From JAYZDP01 sp036337765 (GTDB lineage Bacteria > Acidobacteriota > Thermoanaerobaculia > Multivoradales > Multivoraceae): a stretch of DNA of 18,640 bases. The notes below the pieces were generated by a model. That model saw nothing but the letters and a program-made list of their open reading frames with translations, made no database searches and was not told the origin of the DNA. Both the position numbers and the translations under genes were made by a program. Below, in pieces: positions 7,866 through 15,551 of the stretch. The stretch is from the NCBI GenBank assembly GCA_036337765.1, contig JAYZDP010000135.1, positions 1-18,640 of the forward strand. Direction: 5' to 3'. Position 1 is the first letter of the stretch. Each line of letters opens with the position of its first letter.

Positions 7866-9092
7866 ATGACGAGCCCGGCTCCCGATGCACTCTTCGCAGG
7901 CCTCAGGGTCATCGACGTCGCCTCCTACATCGCCGCGCCGACCGCGGCGATGATCCTCGGCGATCTCGGCTCCGACGTCATCAAGATCGAACCTGTCGGC
8001 GACGGTGATCCGTACCGCGCGATTCACGACACGCCCGCGCTGCCCCAGAGTGGCACCGACCACTGCTGGATCACCGATTCGCGCTCGAAGCGCAGCCTGA
8101 CTCTCAACCTCAAGGCCGACGAGGGGCGCGCGATCATGCTGAAGCTGGTCGCGGGCTGCGACGTCTTCATCACCAACCAGCCCTTCCCGGTCCGGGGCCG
8201 CCTGCGGCTCGGCTACGAGCATCTGTCGCCGCTGAACCCGCGCATGATCTTCGCCTCGCTCACCGCCTACGGCGAGCAGGGTCCCGAGCGCGATCGAGGC
8301 GCCTTCGACGGCGTCGCCTACTGGGGTCGCTCGGGCCTTGAGGATCTGATTCGTTCCCGCGGCTCCGTACCGGCGCCCTCGGCGCCAGGCCAAGGCGACC
8401 ATCCGACCGGGGTAACCCTCTACGCGGCCATCGTCACCGCGCTCTATCGCCGCCAGCTGACCGGCCAGGGTAGCCACGTCCATACGTCGCTGCTCGCCAA
8501 CGGCTTCTGGTCCAACGCCTGCCTCGGCGCCGCTGCCCTGGCCGGCGCTGACTTCGAAGAGTGGCGCAGCCGACCCGCCGACCGGCCCGGCACCTTCACC
8601 CGCAACGTGTACGAGGCTTCGGACGGGCGCTTCTTGCAGTTTCTGATGGCGCGCTCCGACGAGGAGCACGAGAATGCCCTGAGAGTCGCAGGGCTCGGGA
8701 AGATGCTTGACGACGAGCGCTTCGCCGATGCGGACTCCCGCTGGGACAACGTGTTGCCCATCATCGAGGCGATGACAAAGGCGATCGGTCGGCGGCCCGC
8801 AACGGACTGGATCGAGAGCTTCGAGGCCGCTGGCGTTCCCTGCAGTCTGGTGCGCTACACCCACGAGATGGGCGACGACGAGCAGGCGAAGATCAACGAC
8901 GTGCTGATCGCACCGCAGACCGACGATGTCGGCGTGCCGTGGATCATCAACCACCCAGTACGAGTGGAGGGCATCGCGGAGGCCGGTGCAATTCGGCCAC
9001 CGGCCGTGGGTGAGCACACCGATGAGATCCTCGACGAACTCGGCTACGAGACCGAGGCCATCGACGCGTTGCGCCGTGACGGGGTCGTCTAG
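7866..9092 (+). CDS. Class III (CaiB/BaiF family) CoA-transferase
   Basis: 408 residues, normal for the family. These enzymes move CoA between organic acids through an enzyme-bound anhydride and thioester. The opening LFAGLRVIDVASYIAAPTAA, then ILGDLGSDVIKIEP, is the hallmark of CaiB/BaiF proteins. KRSLTLNLKADEGRAIMLKL and GYEHLSPLNPRMIFASLTAYG follow. Asp148 in GAFDGVAYWGRSG fits the catalytic aspartate position. The C-terminal part has TDWIESFEAAGVPCSLV and HPVRVEG, also typical. The start at 7866 places this motif a dozen residues in; no clear Shine-Dalgarno precedes it. It follows the exporter by 31 bases, with a hairpin between. Related enzymes act in carnitine, oxalate, bile acid or aromatic acid metabolism; the substrate cannot be told here. 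It shares a CoA theme with the thioesterase and ligase fragment at the left end. Confidence 0.92.
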   Translation: MTSPAPDALFAGLRVIDVASYIAAPTAAMILGDLGSDVIKIEPVGDGDPYRAIHDTPALPQSGTDHCWITDSRSKRSLTLNLKADEGRAIMLKLVAGCDVFITNQPFPVRGRLRLGYEHLSPLNPRMIFASLTAYGEQGPERDRGAFDGVAYWGRSGLEDLIRSRGSVPAPSAPGQGDHPTGVTLYAAIVTALYRRQLTGQGSHVHTSLLANGFWSNACLGAAALAGADFEEWRSRPADRPGTFTRNVYEASDGRFLQFLMARSDEEHENALRVAGLGKMLDDERFADADSRWDNVLPIIEAMTKAIGRRPATDWIESFEAAGVPCSLVRYTHEMGDDEQAKINDVLIAPQTDDVGVPWIINHPVRVEGIAEAGAIRPPAVGEHTDEILDELGYETEAIDALRRDGVV

Positions 9093-9124
9093 CGGACACC
9101 GCGTCTGGCTGCGTACGTAGGGCG

Positions 9125-9988
9125 GTGCGGTGGACGGCTGCCGTGGCCATGACTCTGGCCGCCGGGGCGGGGCGCGCGGGACTCGCGGACTTCCTGAGCT
9201 CGACCGGGGCGAGAGTTCGGTACTACCGCTATCCGATGCTGCGCGAAGGCGACTCCGAGGAGAAGCTCCAAGCGATGCGGAGCTACCTCGAAAGCAGTGG
9301 CCAGCAAAACCTGCACCTGACGATCGACGATCAGGATTGGTCGTTCGAGGGGCCCTGGGTTGCGGCCCGAAGCCAGGGCAGCACTGCCTCCATGGACCGC
9401 ATCTCGGAGCAGTATCTGGGGTCTCTGCGCCTGTCGGTGCGCCACCACGAACGCACCGGTGACTCTCTCGCGTCGAGAACCACGCCGCAGATCCTCCTGC
9501 TGCACGCCAACGAGGTGGGAGCGGCAAACTGGGACGCTCTCTTTGGGTGGCTCGAGGACACCGCCATCGCCGTACGGCGCGGCCGGGAGGCGGAGGACGC
9601 GGTGCGAGACCTGCTGGAGGAACAGACCGCTGCCTGGAACCGCGGCGATCTGAGCGCATTCGTATCGGGCTACGCGGAGGACACCGTCTACATCTCACCC
9701 AACGGCGTGGTTCGGGGTCGCCAGGCGCTGCACGACCAGTACCGCAGGTGATACCCGGACCCGGCCGCCATGGGCCACCTGAGCCTCGAGCCACTGGATC
9801 TCCGATCGGCAGAGGGTACGGAAGTCTCCATGTTGGGTGACGCCCGTCCGAGCCGAGTCCACAGCATCAGCGTGGTCGCACGCTTCACCCTCGAATACGT
9901 TGATCCGGAGGGCGCCACCGGGCCGACCCTGCTGGTGGTGAGGCCGGGACCCGATGGCTGGCGCATCGTCCAGGACGCGTCCATGTAG
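9125..9988 (+). pseudogene. Decayed chimera: polysaccharide deacetylase C-terminal half joined to a DUF4440/SnoaL-like domain
   Basis: One reading frame holds parts of two families. Residues about 10-145 (VRYYRYPMLREGDSEEKLQA, LTIDDQDWSF, PQILLLHANEVGAANWDALF) match the C-terminal half of bacterial polysaccharide deacetylases. The catalytic N-terminal half (the TFDDGP and HxxxH metal motifs) is missing. From about residue 150 the frame becomes a DUF4440/SnoaL-like NTF2-fold domain: EEQTAAWNRGDLSAFVSGYA, EDTVYISPNGVVRGRQALHD. A TGA at 9749-9751 interrupts it within YRR*YPDPAAMG, where the family usually has arginine (YRRRYPD). The frame then continues without shift to PDGWRIVQDASM and a TAG at 9986-9988. 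The first part alone could yield a 208-residue product from GTG 9125. The picture is a deletion fusing two neighbours plus a later nonsense change (CGA to TGA would suffice). An assembly or sequencing error in the stop is possible. Confidence 0.7.
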
Positions 9989-10009
9989 GGCCTGTTCGTG
10001 CCGAGCGAT

Positions 10010-11401
10010 CTAGTCGGTCTTCAGCGCCGACTCGAGATCGCCTTCGAGGAGCTGTCCGATCGCCAATCCTCGGCGCTCGAGCAGCTGCTTGCGAATGCGG
10101 TAAGCGAGCATTCCGGTCGCAACGAGCCCCGCAAGCAGCCCGAGGCTCGTTGGGTTGTCGCTGACGGCGCGCAGAATGAAGAAGATCGCAAGCGCCACCG
10201 TCCCTAAACCCCAGAACCAGCGACTCCCCGGACCGAGCTGAAGGGTGGCCGCGGCGAAGTGTTCCGGGAGGCGTGTCGGCAGGCGGATCAGTACCAGGCC
10301 AGCCATGATCTGGATGGCCATGATGCACAGTACCGACAGGCTCGCGTACTGCGCGAAGCTGCCCCGAGCCAACATGCCGAGAACGGCCAGGCTCGCGATC
10401 ACGCCGACCGCCACGCCAGGGACGCGATTGCGACCGACCCGACCGAAGACGCTCGGGAAGACCTGAGCGGCAGCCAAGGCGTAGATATCGCGGCTCTTGG
10501 CGAGTAGGAGGCCGTTGATCGACGAGGCGATGGCCAAGAGCGCGGCGGCCGTCATCGCCTGGGCAAGGATCGGCGGCATGAAGATCGCCGCGGCACGCGA
10601 CACGGGCGCGTCGACCTCGCCGAGCTCGCTCCAGTGGATCAGCGCTGGAACCGCCATCGAGACCAGAGTGTAGGTGATCATGATGACCACGAACCCCACC
10701 AGCAGAGTCAGCGGCAGGTTGCGACGCGGATTGCGGACCTCTCCGCCGAGCGACACGATCATCATGAAGCCCGAGTACGAGTAGTACGCGGGTACGGCGG
10801 CGGCCACCACCGGGTCGAGGCCATTGGGAAAGATCGGCCTCAAATTGCCGAGGTCGCCGGCGAAGAGCCCGCCGACCCCGAACCCGAAAAGTGCGGTCAT
10901 GAAGACCACCACCATGGCGGTCTGGACACCAATGGCGGTACCGACGCCCGCCAGATTGATGATCCAGAACACCACGACACACCCGAGCGCGATCAGGGTG
11001 CGGTGCTCCCCGAGCGCCGGGAGATAGACAGCCAGATAGTCGGCGAAGCCGAAGGCCAGCGGTGCGATCGCGAACAGCATCGCCGCGAGCAGGATCCACA
11101 CCAGTAGAAAGCCCCACATCGGCCCGAGCACCGCCGAGACCGCGATGCAGTTCGCGCCGGAGACCGGCAGCGCGTTGCCGATCTGCGCGCCGACAAAGCA
11201 CAGGAAGAGCGCCGGTAGGCACGCCATGAGGTAGGAGATGAAGACTCCTGGCCCGGTGGTCGCGGCCAGCGCTCCCGGCAGGATGAAGATCGAGCCGCCA
11301 ACGATGTAGCCGACCAGCGCGAACACCGCACCCTGCAGGGAGACGCCGCGGTGCAAGTGAGAGTGGGCTTCGGGCATGGAGGCGCCGCGCGATTTGATCA
11401 C
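10010..11401 (-). CDS. APC-superfamily amino acid/amine permease
   Basis: About 463 residues with some twelve hydrophobic segments. The first helix region SLQGAVFALVGYIVGGSIFI, then LPGALAATTGPGVFISYLMA, has the unwound GxxxGxxIF/GP motif of amino acid-polyamine-organocation transporters. Further signatures are SGANCIAVSAVLGPMWGFLL and YSYSGFMMIVSLGGEVRNPR, then NLPLTLL, the conserved segment around helix 6 (GGEVxNPxRxxP). It should be a secondary transporter of amino acids or related amines in the inner membrane. I choose GTG at 11399-11401 because GGAGG lies seven bases upstream; the later ATG at 11377 has no such site. It is divergent from the DUF3604 gene, with 64 bases between, which suggests shared control. 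Substrate unknown. Confidence 0.88.
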   Translation of the reverse strand: MIKSRGASMPEAHSHLHRGVSLQGAVFALVGYIVGGSIFILPGALAATTGPGVFISYLMACLPALFLCFVGAQIGNALPVSGANCIAVSAVLGPMWGFLLVWILLAAMLFAIAPLAFGFADYLAVYLPALGEHRTLIALGCVVVFWIINLAGVGTAIGVQTAMVVVFMTALFGFGVGGLFAGDLGNLRPIFPNGLDPVVAAAVPAYYSYSGFMMIVSLGGEVRNPRRNLPLTLLVGFVVIMITYTLVSMAVPALIHWSELGEVDAPVSRAAAIFMPPILAQAMTAAALLAIASSINGLLLAKSRDIYALAAAQVFPSVFGRVGRNRVPGVAVGVIASLAVLGMLARGSFAQYASLSVLCIMAIQIMAGLVLIRLPTRLPEHFAAATLQLGPGSRWFWGLGTVALAIFFILRAVSDNPTSLGLLAGLVATGMLAYRIRKQLLERRGLAIGQLLEGDLESALKTD

Positions 11402-11465
11402 GGCAGGGCCTCCGGGCGCCGAGTCCTCGCTTAGACTCGAGGCTTCAGAGTTGAAGGGGGGAACC
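11402..11465. promoter_or_regulatory. Divergent promoter region with nested inverted repeats
   Basis: This 64-base gap between the permease and the DUF3604 gene holds both ribosome binding sites and CGAGTC (11420-11425) facing GACTCG (11434-11439). A second repeat, CCTCG (11425-11429) with CGAGG (11438-11442), is nested with it. Such symmetry midway between divergent starts could be an operator. No clear sigma-70 boxes are visible. Confidence 0.35.
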
Positions 11466-13991
11466 ATGAGATCACTCGTCACCGCTCTGTGCCTCGCAGC
11501 GACCGCATTGCCAGCTGGGGCCTACGACCTCGATCGCGACCTCCGTCGGCGCGCCCGCCAGCTGGTCGACGATGTCGCGGCCGAACCCACGACCCCAGCG
11601 ACCGCGGTCGAGCGGATGGCGGTACTTCTCGAGTGGGCCAACGCCGCCTCACTCGAGGGAGCCTTCGTGCCGAAGAACCTCACCCTGGCTGGCGCCTATG
11701 TTCCCCACCCGGCGCCAGGCACCGAGGTGAGGCCCCGCTTCGTGCGCGAGATCGATCCCTACATCCGCCAACTTGCCTGGCTCGACAACGACCCCGAGGC
11801 GTTCGGAGAGATCTCGAGCGTCACGCCTTCGGTGGTCGAGGCCTCGACGTTTCAGACCATCGAAGTGACCTGGCGCGTCGGGTCGCTGGGCGTGGCCGAG
11901 GGAGGCGCCATCCTCGCCAGCCGCCACATGGCCGGCGGCTACTCACGGCTCCAGCGCGCCGACGCGGAGGCCGACAGCTTCCTCACCATCGTCTCCTCCA
12001 ATCCGGCGGTACGATTCGAGAACGACGAGGCTCCCGTCGTCGGGCCCTACGGCGGCTTTCGGGCGGCGCAGCGCTTTCCCGCGTATCGCCTGGTGGGCGC
12101 GGCGCTCGACGAGGGCGACACCGTCACCCTCACCTACGGCGATCGCTCCGGCGGCAGCCGAGGCTTCGGCATCGGCCCGTTCACCAACACCGCGATCGCG
12201 CTGCCGCTGTTCGTCGACCCCGGCGACGGCTCGTTCTACGAGCTGCCGCTGCCCACCTACGAAGTCATTGGCGGCGCGCCGGCTCGCGTCCACGGCTTCG
12301 CGCCCTCGATCGTCGCAACCGGAGAGACCTTCGCGGTCTCGCTGCGCACCGAGGACCACAACTACAACCGAGCGACCGGGGACATCCCCGCCTATCAGCT
12401 TCGCGTCAACGGGCGGCCGCACTCCCAGGTGGCTGGCGGCGAGGCGATTCGCGAGATCGAGCTGCGTTTCGACTCTCCCGGCGTCTACCGGCTCGACCTG
12501 CTCAGCCCCGATGGGACCGTGGCGGGTAACGCCAACCCGGTCTGGGTGCGCGACGATCCGCAGCGGAGGATCTACTGGGGCGAAACCCACGGCCACTGCG
12601 GCTTCGCCGAGGGGCAGGGCACCCCGAGGGGATACTTCGACTTCGCGCGAGACGATGCCAAACTCGACTTCGTCACCCTCTCCGAGCACGACATCTGGCT
12701 GACCGACGGCAAGTGGCGCACCCTCAATCAGGTCGCGAAGGAGTACCACCGCGACGGTGAGCTGGTGGTCTTTCCCGGCTACGAGTGGTCCACGCCTCGT
12801 GCCCGCGGCGGTCACCACAACGTGTTCTTTCGCGGCCCAGGCTTCGACCGGGTGCCCGTGCAGGAGGCGTGGAACCTGACCATGCTGTACCGCGGACTAC
12901 GCGCCAAGCACGCGATCGAAGACGTGCTGATCATCCCCCACGCCCACCAGGCCGGCGACTGGCGGCTCAGCGACCTCGAGATGGAGACCCTGATCGAGAT
13001 CATGTCGGGCCATGGCACTTTCGAGTGGTTCGGGCAGGCCTTTCTCGACAACGGCCACCGGGTGGGCTTCGTCGGTGCCTCCGACGACCACATCGGCCAC
13101 CCGGGCTACTCCCCGGGTCATGCCGCCAACCCGGCGCGGCGCTCCAACATCTTCCAGTTCGGCGGCCTCGCCGGGGCATGGGCCCCCGCGCACAGCGCCG
13201 ACTCGATCTTCGACGCGCTCAAGGCGCGCAGTGCCTACGCCACCACCGGGTCGCAGCGCATCATCCTCGACGCGAGCCTCAACGGGCAACCCATGGGGAC
13301 GGAGGTCGCCCGCTCGGAGACGCGCACGATCGAGGGCCGCGCAATCGGCACCGGCCCGATCCGCCGGGTCGACCTGATCCGCAACGGCGACGTTCTCTCC
13401 TCGTGGGAGCTGGAGCGCTCGTCCTCACCGGAGGTTGCGGTGAGCTTCCATTCCGACTCGTGGGTCCCGTTCCGTGACAACCCGCGCGGGCACATCACCT
13501 GGCGCGGCTCGGTGACGGTGGAGAACGGCAGACTCGCAGACGCGCGTCTTGTGGGCACGCCGAACTGGACCTCCGACGAGCTGTCGGTCGACGGTGACAC
13601 GGTCACCTTCGACGTGGCGACGCGCGGCGCCCGAAGAGCCATCTCTCTCGAGCTCGCCGACTCCTCGCCGTCGACCCGGTTGCGGGTCGAGCTCGCGGAG
13701 GGGCGCGAGACCGGCACGGCACCGACCCAACTGCGCACGCCCGACGCCTACCCGGCTCGCACCCTGAACATGCGCATTCCGTCTACCGACGAGGTCGTCA
13801 CCGAGACCCTCAGCACGGGCATCTACGAGGACTCGGTAAGCGTCGAACGGCCGGGCCTGCCCGACGACGTCACATTCGCTTTCACCGACTCCGGCGATCC
13901 GGACGACTGGTACTACGTGCGGGTCGAGCAACTCGACGGCCATCTCGCCTGGTCTAGCCCCTGGTGGGTCGGCGGCGAGCGACCCCGCTAG
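11466..13991 (+). CDS. Exported DUF3604 protein (PHP-like metal-dependent hydrolase fold)
   Basis: 841 residues from ATG 11466, preceded by GAAGGGGGG. A signal peptide is visible at the start (MRSLVTALCLAATALPAGA), so it should be periplasmic or secreted. Residues about 100-365 are beta-rich. The DUF3604 core begins at RIYWGETHGHCGFAEGQGTP. Likely metal ligands are His375 and His377 (HGH), Glu407-His408-Asp409 (SEHD), His492 and His494 (PHAH) and Asp540-Asp541-His542 (ASDDH), the arrangement of the PHP-type metal centre. GYEWSTPRARGGHHNVFF, ETLIEIMSGHGTFEWFG and ARSAYATTGSQRIILD are family signatures. The last ~200 residues are another beta domain. The reaction is not established for most members; I recall reports of arylsulfatase activity for some marine ones but cannot verify that here. 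It is divergent from the permease, which might import a product. Confidence 0.9.
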   Translation: MRSLVTALCLAATALPAGAYDLDRDLRRRARQLVDDVAAEPTTPATAVERMAVLLEWANAASLEGAFVPKNLTLAGAYVPHPAPGTEVRPRFVREIDPYIRQLAWLDNDPEAFGEISSVTPSVVEASTFQTIEVTWRVGSLGVAEGGAILASRHMAGGYSRLQRADAEADSFLTIVSSNPAVRFENDEAPVVGPYGGFRAAQRFPAYRLVGAALDEGDTVTLTYGDRSGGSRGFGIGPFTNTAIALPLFVDPGDGSFYELPLPTYEVIGGAPARVHGFAPSIVATGETFAVSLRTEDHNYNRATGDIPAYQLRVNGRPHSQVAGGEAIREIELRFDSPGVYRLDLLSPDGTVAGNANPVWVRDDPQRRIYWGETHGHCGFAEGQGTPRGYFDFARDDAKLDFVTLSEHDIWLTDGKWRTLNQVAKEYHRDGELVVFPGYEWSTPRARGGHHNVFFRGPGFDRVPVQEAWNLTMLYRGLRAKHAIEDVLIIPHAHQAGDWRLSDLEMETLIEIMSGHGTFEWFGQAFLDNGHRVGFVGASDDHIGHPGYSPGHAANPARRSNIFQFGGLAGAWAPAHSADSIFDALKARSAYATTGSQRIILDASLNGQPMGTEVARSETRTIEGRAIGTGPIRRVDLIRNGDVLSSWELERSSSPEVAVSFHSDSWVPFRDNPRGHITWRGSVTVENGRLADARLVGTPNWTSDELSVDGDTVTFDVATRGARRAISLELADSSPSTRLRVELAEGRETGTAPTQLRTPDAYPARTLNMRIPSTDEVVTETLSTGIYEDSVSVERPGLPDDVTFAFTDSGDPDDWYYVRVEQLDGHLAWSSPWWVGGERPR

Positions 13992-14344
13992 CAAGGCCGG
14001 CGCTGCGTTTCTTCATCCAACCTCTCCCAGGCCAACCGACAGAATGCCTGGTCGAAGGCAACGAGGCTACCCTCGGCCGCTCCGCGAACGCCCACGCCCG
14101 GGTCACGAAGACCGAGGAAGGCTTCCGGGTCGAGGACCTGGACTCGCACAACGGCACCAAGGTCAACGGTCAGTCGGTCGAAGCTTAGATGGCCCTCGGA
14201 TCCGGCGACGTGATCCACGCCGGCAGCTTCGCCATCACGGTCGACGAGATCGCCTCGTCGCCGGTTCTGGTGAGCCACACGTCGAGCCACTCGTCGGTGG
14301 GCTTGTTCCACAGCGGGATCTCCCCGCGCAGTGGCATTCGCTAG
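13964..14344 (+). pseudogene. FHA-domain protein interrupted by an in-frame TAG
   Basis: The frame starting at GTG 13964 (overlapping the end of the DUF3604 gene) gives LVEGNEATLGRSANAHARVT, then GFRVEDLDSHNGTKVNGQSV. This is the phosphothreonine-binding core of a forkhead-associated domain (GRS, then DLDSHNGTxVNG). A TAG at 14186-14188 cuts it. The same frame continues directly with MALGSGDVIHAGSFAITVDE, which is the expected last two strands (LxxGDVIxxGxxxF), and ends at a TAG at 14342-14344. Without the last strands the domain could not fold normally. The usual second serine/arginine after GRS is also weak here (no clear xxH-S/R segment). No kinase or secretion partner is nearby. I read this as a decayed gene fragment, though a base-call error at the TAG is possible. 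Confidence 0.65.
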
Positions 14345-14348
14345 CCGC

Positions 14349-15512
14349 TCATCCGGGGCGGCCGAGCTCCATATCCTGGGTGAAGGGCACGAGGTAGAAC
14401 CAGTAGGGTTCACCCGCCTCCTTGAGCGTGGCGCGGGCATCCAGCAGCAGCTTTCCTGTGACCGTCTTCTGGTAGAACCAGCTCTCCGCCGCTCTCGCCT
14501 CGGGCACGTGCCCGGCGAGCGCCGCCGCTGCCTCCTCGTAGTAGCTGGTGATGTCGCGCGACCACTGCAGCGGATGGCCCTTCAGCCCGAGCTCTTTCCA
14601 CGACCCGCCCTCTGCGATCGTCAGGAAGCCTTCGATCGGCTCGGCGATGGCGTCGGCGTCGTAGGCCCTGCCCACCAGAGTGCGCCCGGCGGCCGCCAGG
14701 TTACGATCGTAGGCCGCACGAAGTCCCAGCGCCTCGTCGACAGCGGCGGGTAGATCGTCGCGACTCCGCGGCGGCAACGGGCACGCCAGCGGCTCGCCTG
14801 CGGCGTCAGAGATCTCCTCGGGGAAGTCCTCGAGCACCGGCCCTTCCTCCGCCGTCGTGAGCCGCAGTGCGGCCTTGAGCACGGAGCGCTGGAAGGCAGC
14901 GTCGCCCGGTTTGCCTAGCGGGCGACCGAGGGGGAACGGCACGCAGAGAGCGCGGGGCGGCTTCAGACGCTCGGCGGTGTCGCGGACCAGGGCCAGAATG
15001 ACGGTGCTGAGGCCGGCGGCCTCCAAGACGTGGGCGATCGTACCGACCGTCCGGGTGCAGAAAGGTCACACAGGCGTGAGGACGACAATGTCGACCCCGT
15101 CGTCGCGTAGCTGCTTGGCCGCGGCGATCCCCGTATCCGAGATGATCGTGCTCACGGTCTGCAGCGCGCCCATGAAGCTGAGATGACGCGGAGCCACGGC
15201 ACCGATGGTCCCCTCGGCGGCAAGCTCCTCGAGACGATCGATCGGATACGCCACGTTGAAGTCGGCCGCGATCCCCGACCGGTCGAAGTTGTTCGACATC
15301 TGGCTGAAGGTCAGATCGCGCTCGTCGCTGGCGAACACACGAAAGCTCTCATCGCCGCCCGACCAGATCTTGTCGCCCTCTCTCTGAAGACCGGCGCTGG
15401 TGACCAGGGCCACGGTCGCTTCTGCCAATGGCGGCGGACGGTGAAAGGCAGGATTCGGGAAGTCCGGCAGCTCGAGGCTGTTCGTACCCTTGCGAATGAT
15501 CTGGTCGCTCAT
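14349..15512 (-). CDS. GrdB-family selenoprotein (glycine/betaine/sarcosine/D-proline reductase B-like), Sec encoded by in-frame UGA
   Basis: 387 residues if the TGA at 15066-15068 is read as selenocysteine (residue 149). Before it: VALVTSAGLQREGDK, MSNNFDRSGIAADFNVAYPI, DRLEELAAEGTIGAVAPRHL and DDGVDIVVLTPV. After it, in the same frame: PFCTRTVGTIAHVLEAAGLS, then PPRALCVPFPLGRPLGKPGD. Both halves belong to one family, the selenoprotein B-like proteins, whose redox motif is U-x-x-C. Here it is U149-P-F-C152. GrdB and PrdB of anaerobes cleave or reduce substrates through this selenol; shorter relatives in many aerobic bacteria have no assigned reaction. GAGGAGGG six bases before the ATG supports the start. 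Translation needs SelA, SelB, SelC and SelD, which are not in the window. The true stop is also TGA (14349-14351). It lies 39 bases downstream of the molybdopterin subunit gene on the same strand, probably the third gene of that operon. Confidence 0.9.
15032..15052 (-). promoter_or_regulatory. Candidate bacterial SECIS hairpin for the selenoprotein UGA
   Basis: On the mRNA, GGACGGUC (15052-15045) pairs with GAUCGCCC (15039-15032) around the loop GGUAC (15044-15040). There are five continuous pairs next to the loop (one G-U), then an A-C mismatch and two more G-C pairs. The loop begins 21 nt after the UGA and starts with GG. Bacterial SECIS elements typically have a 3-14 nt loop with a G in the first two positions, some 16-37 nt downstream of UGA. 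The fit is judged by hand, not by folding software. Confidence 0.65.
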
Positions 15513-15551
15513 CGATGTCCCTCCTCGTCAACAAGAAAAGGCGGGCGCAGC

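Noticed and set aside
9749..9751. A second selenocysteine codon
   Set aside because: The family has arginine here, there is no U-x-x-C or other redox context, and the surrounding gene is already truncated.
7665..9794. Very long minus-strand open frame opposite the CoA-transferase
   Set aside because: It is Pro/Arg/Gly-rich without any family motif, and lies fully opposite recognisable plus-strand domains.
14186..14188. Pyrrolysine (TAG) or code reassignment in the FHA gene
   Set aside because: TAG is the normal stop of many intact genes in this window (exporter, CoA-transferase, DUF3604, recQ) and no Pyl machinery is visible.
14349..15512. Two separate short genes (148 and ~225 codons) in the GrdB-like region
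   Set aside because: They share one frame, are parted only by a UGA at the expected Sec position, and each matches a different part of the same family.
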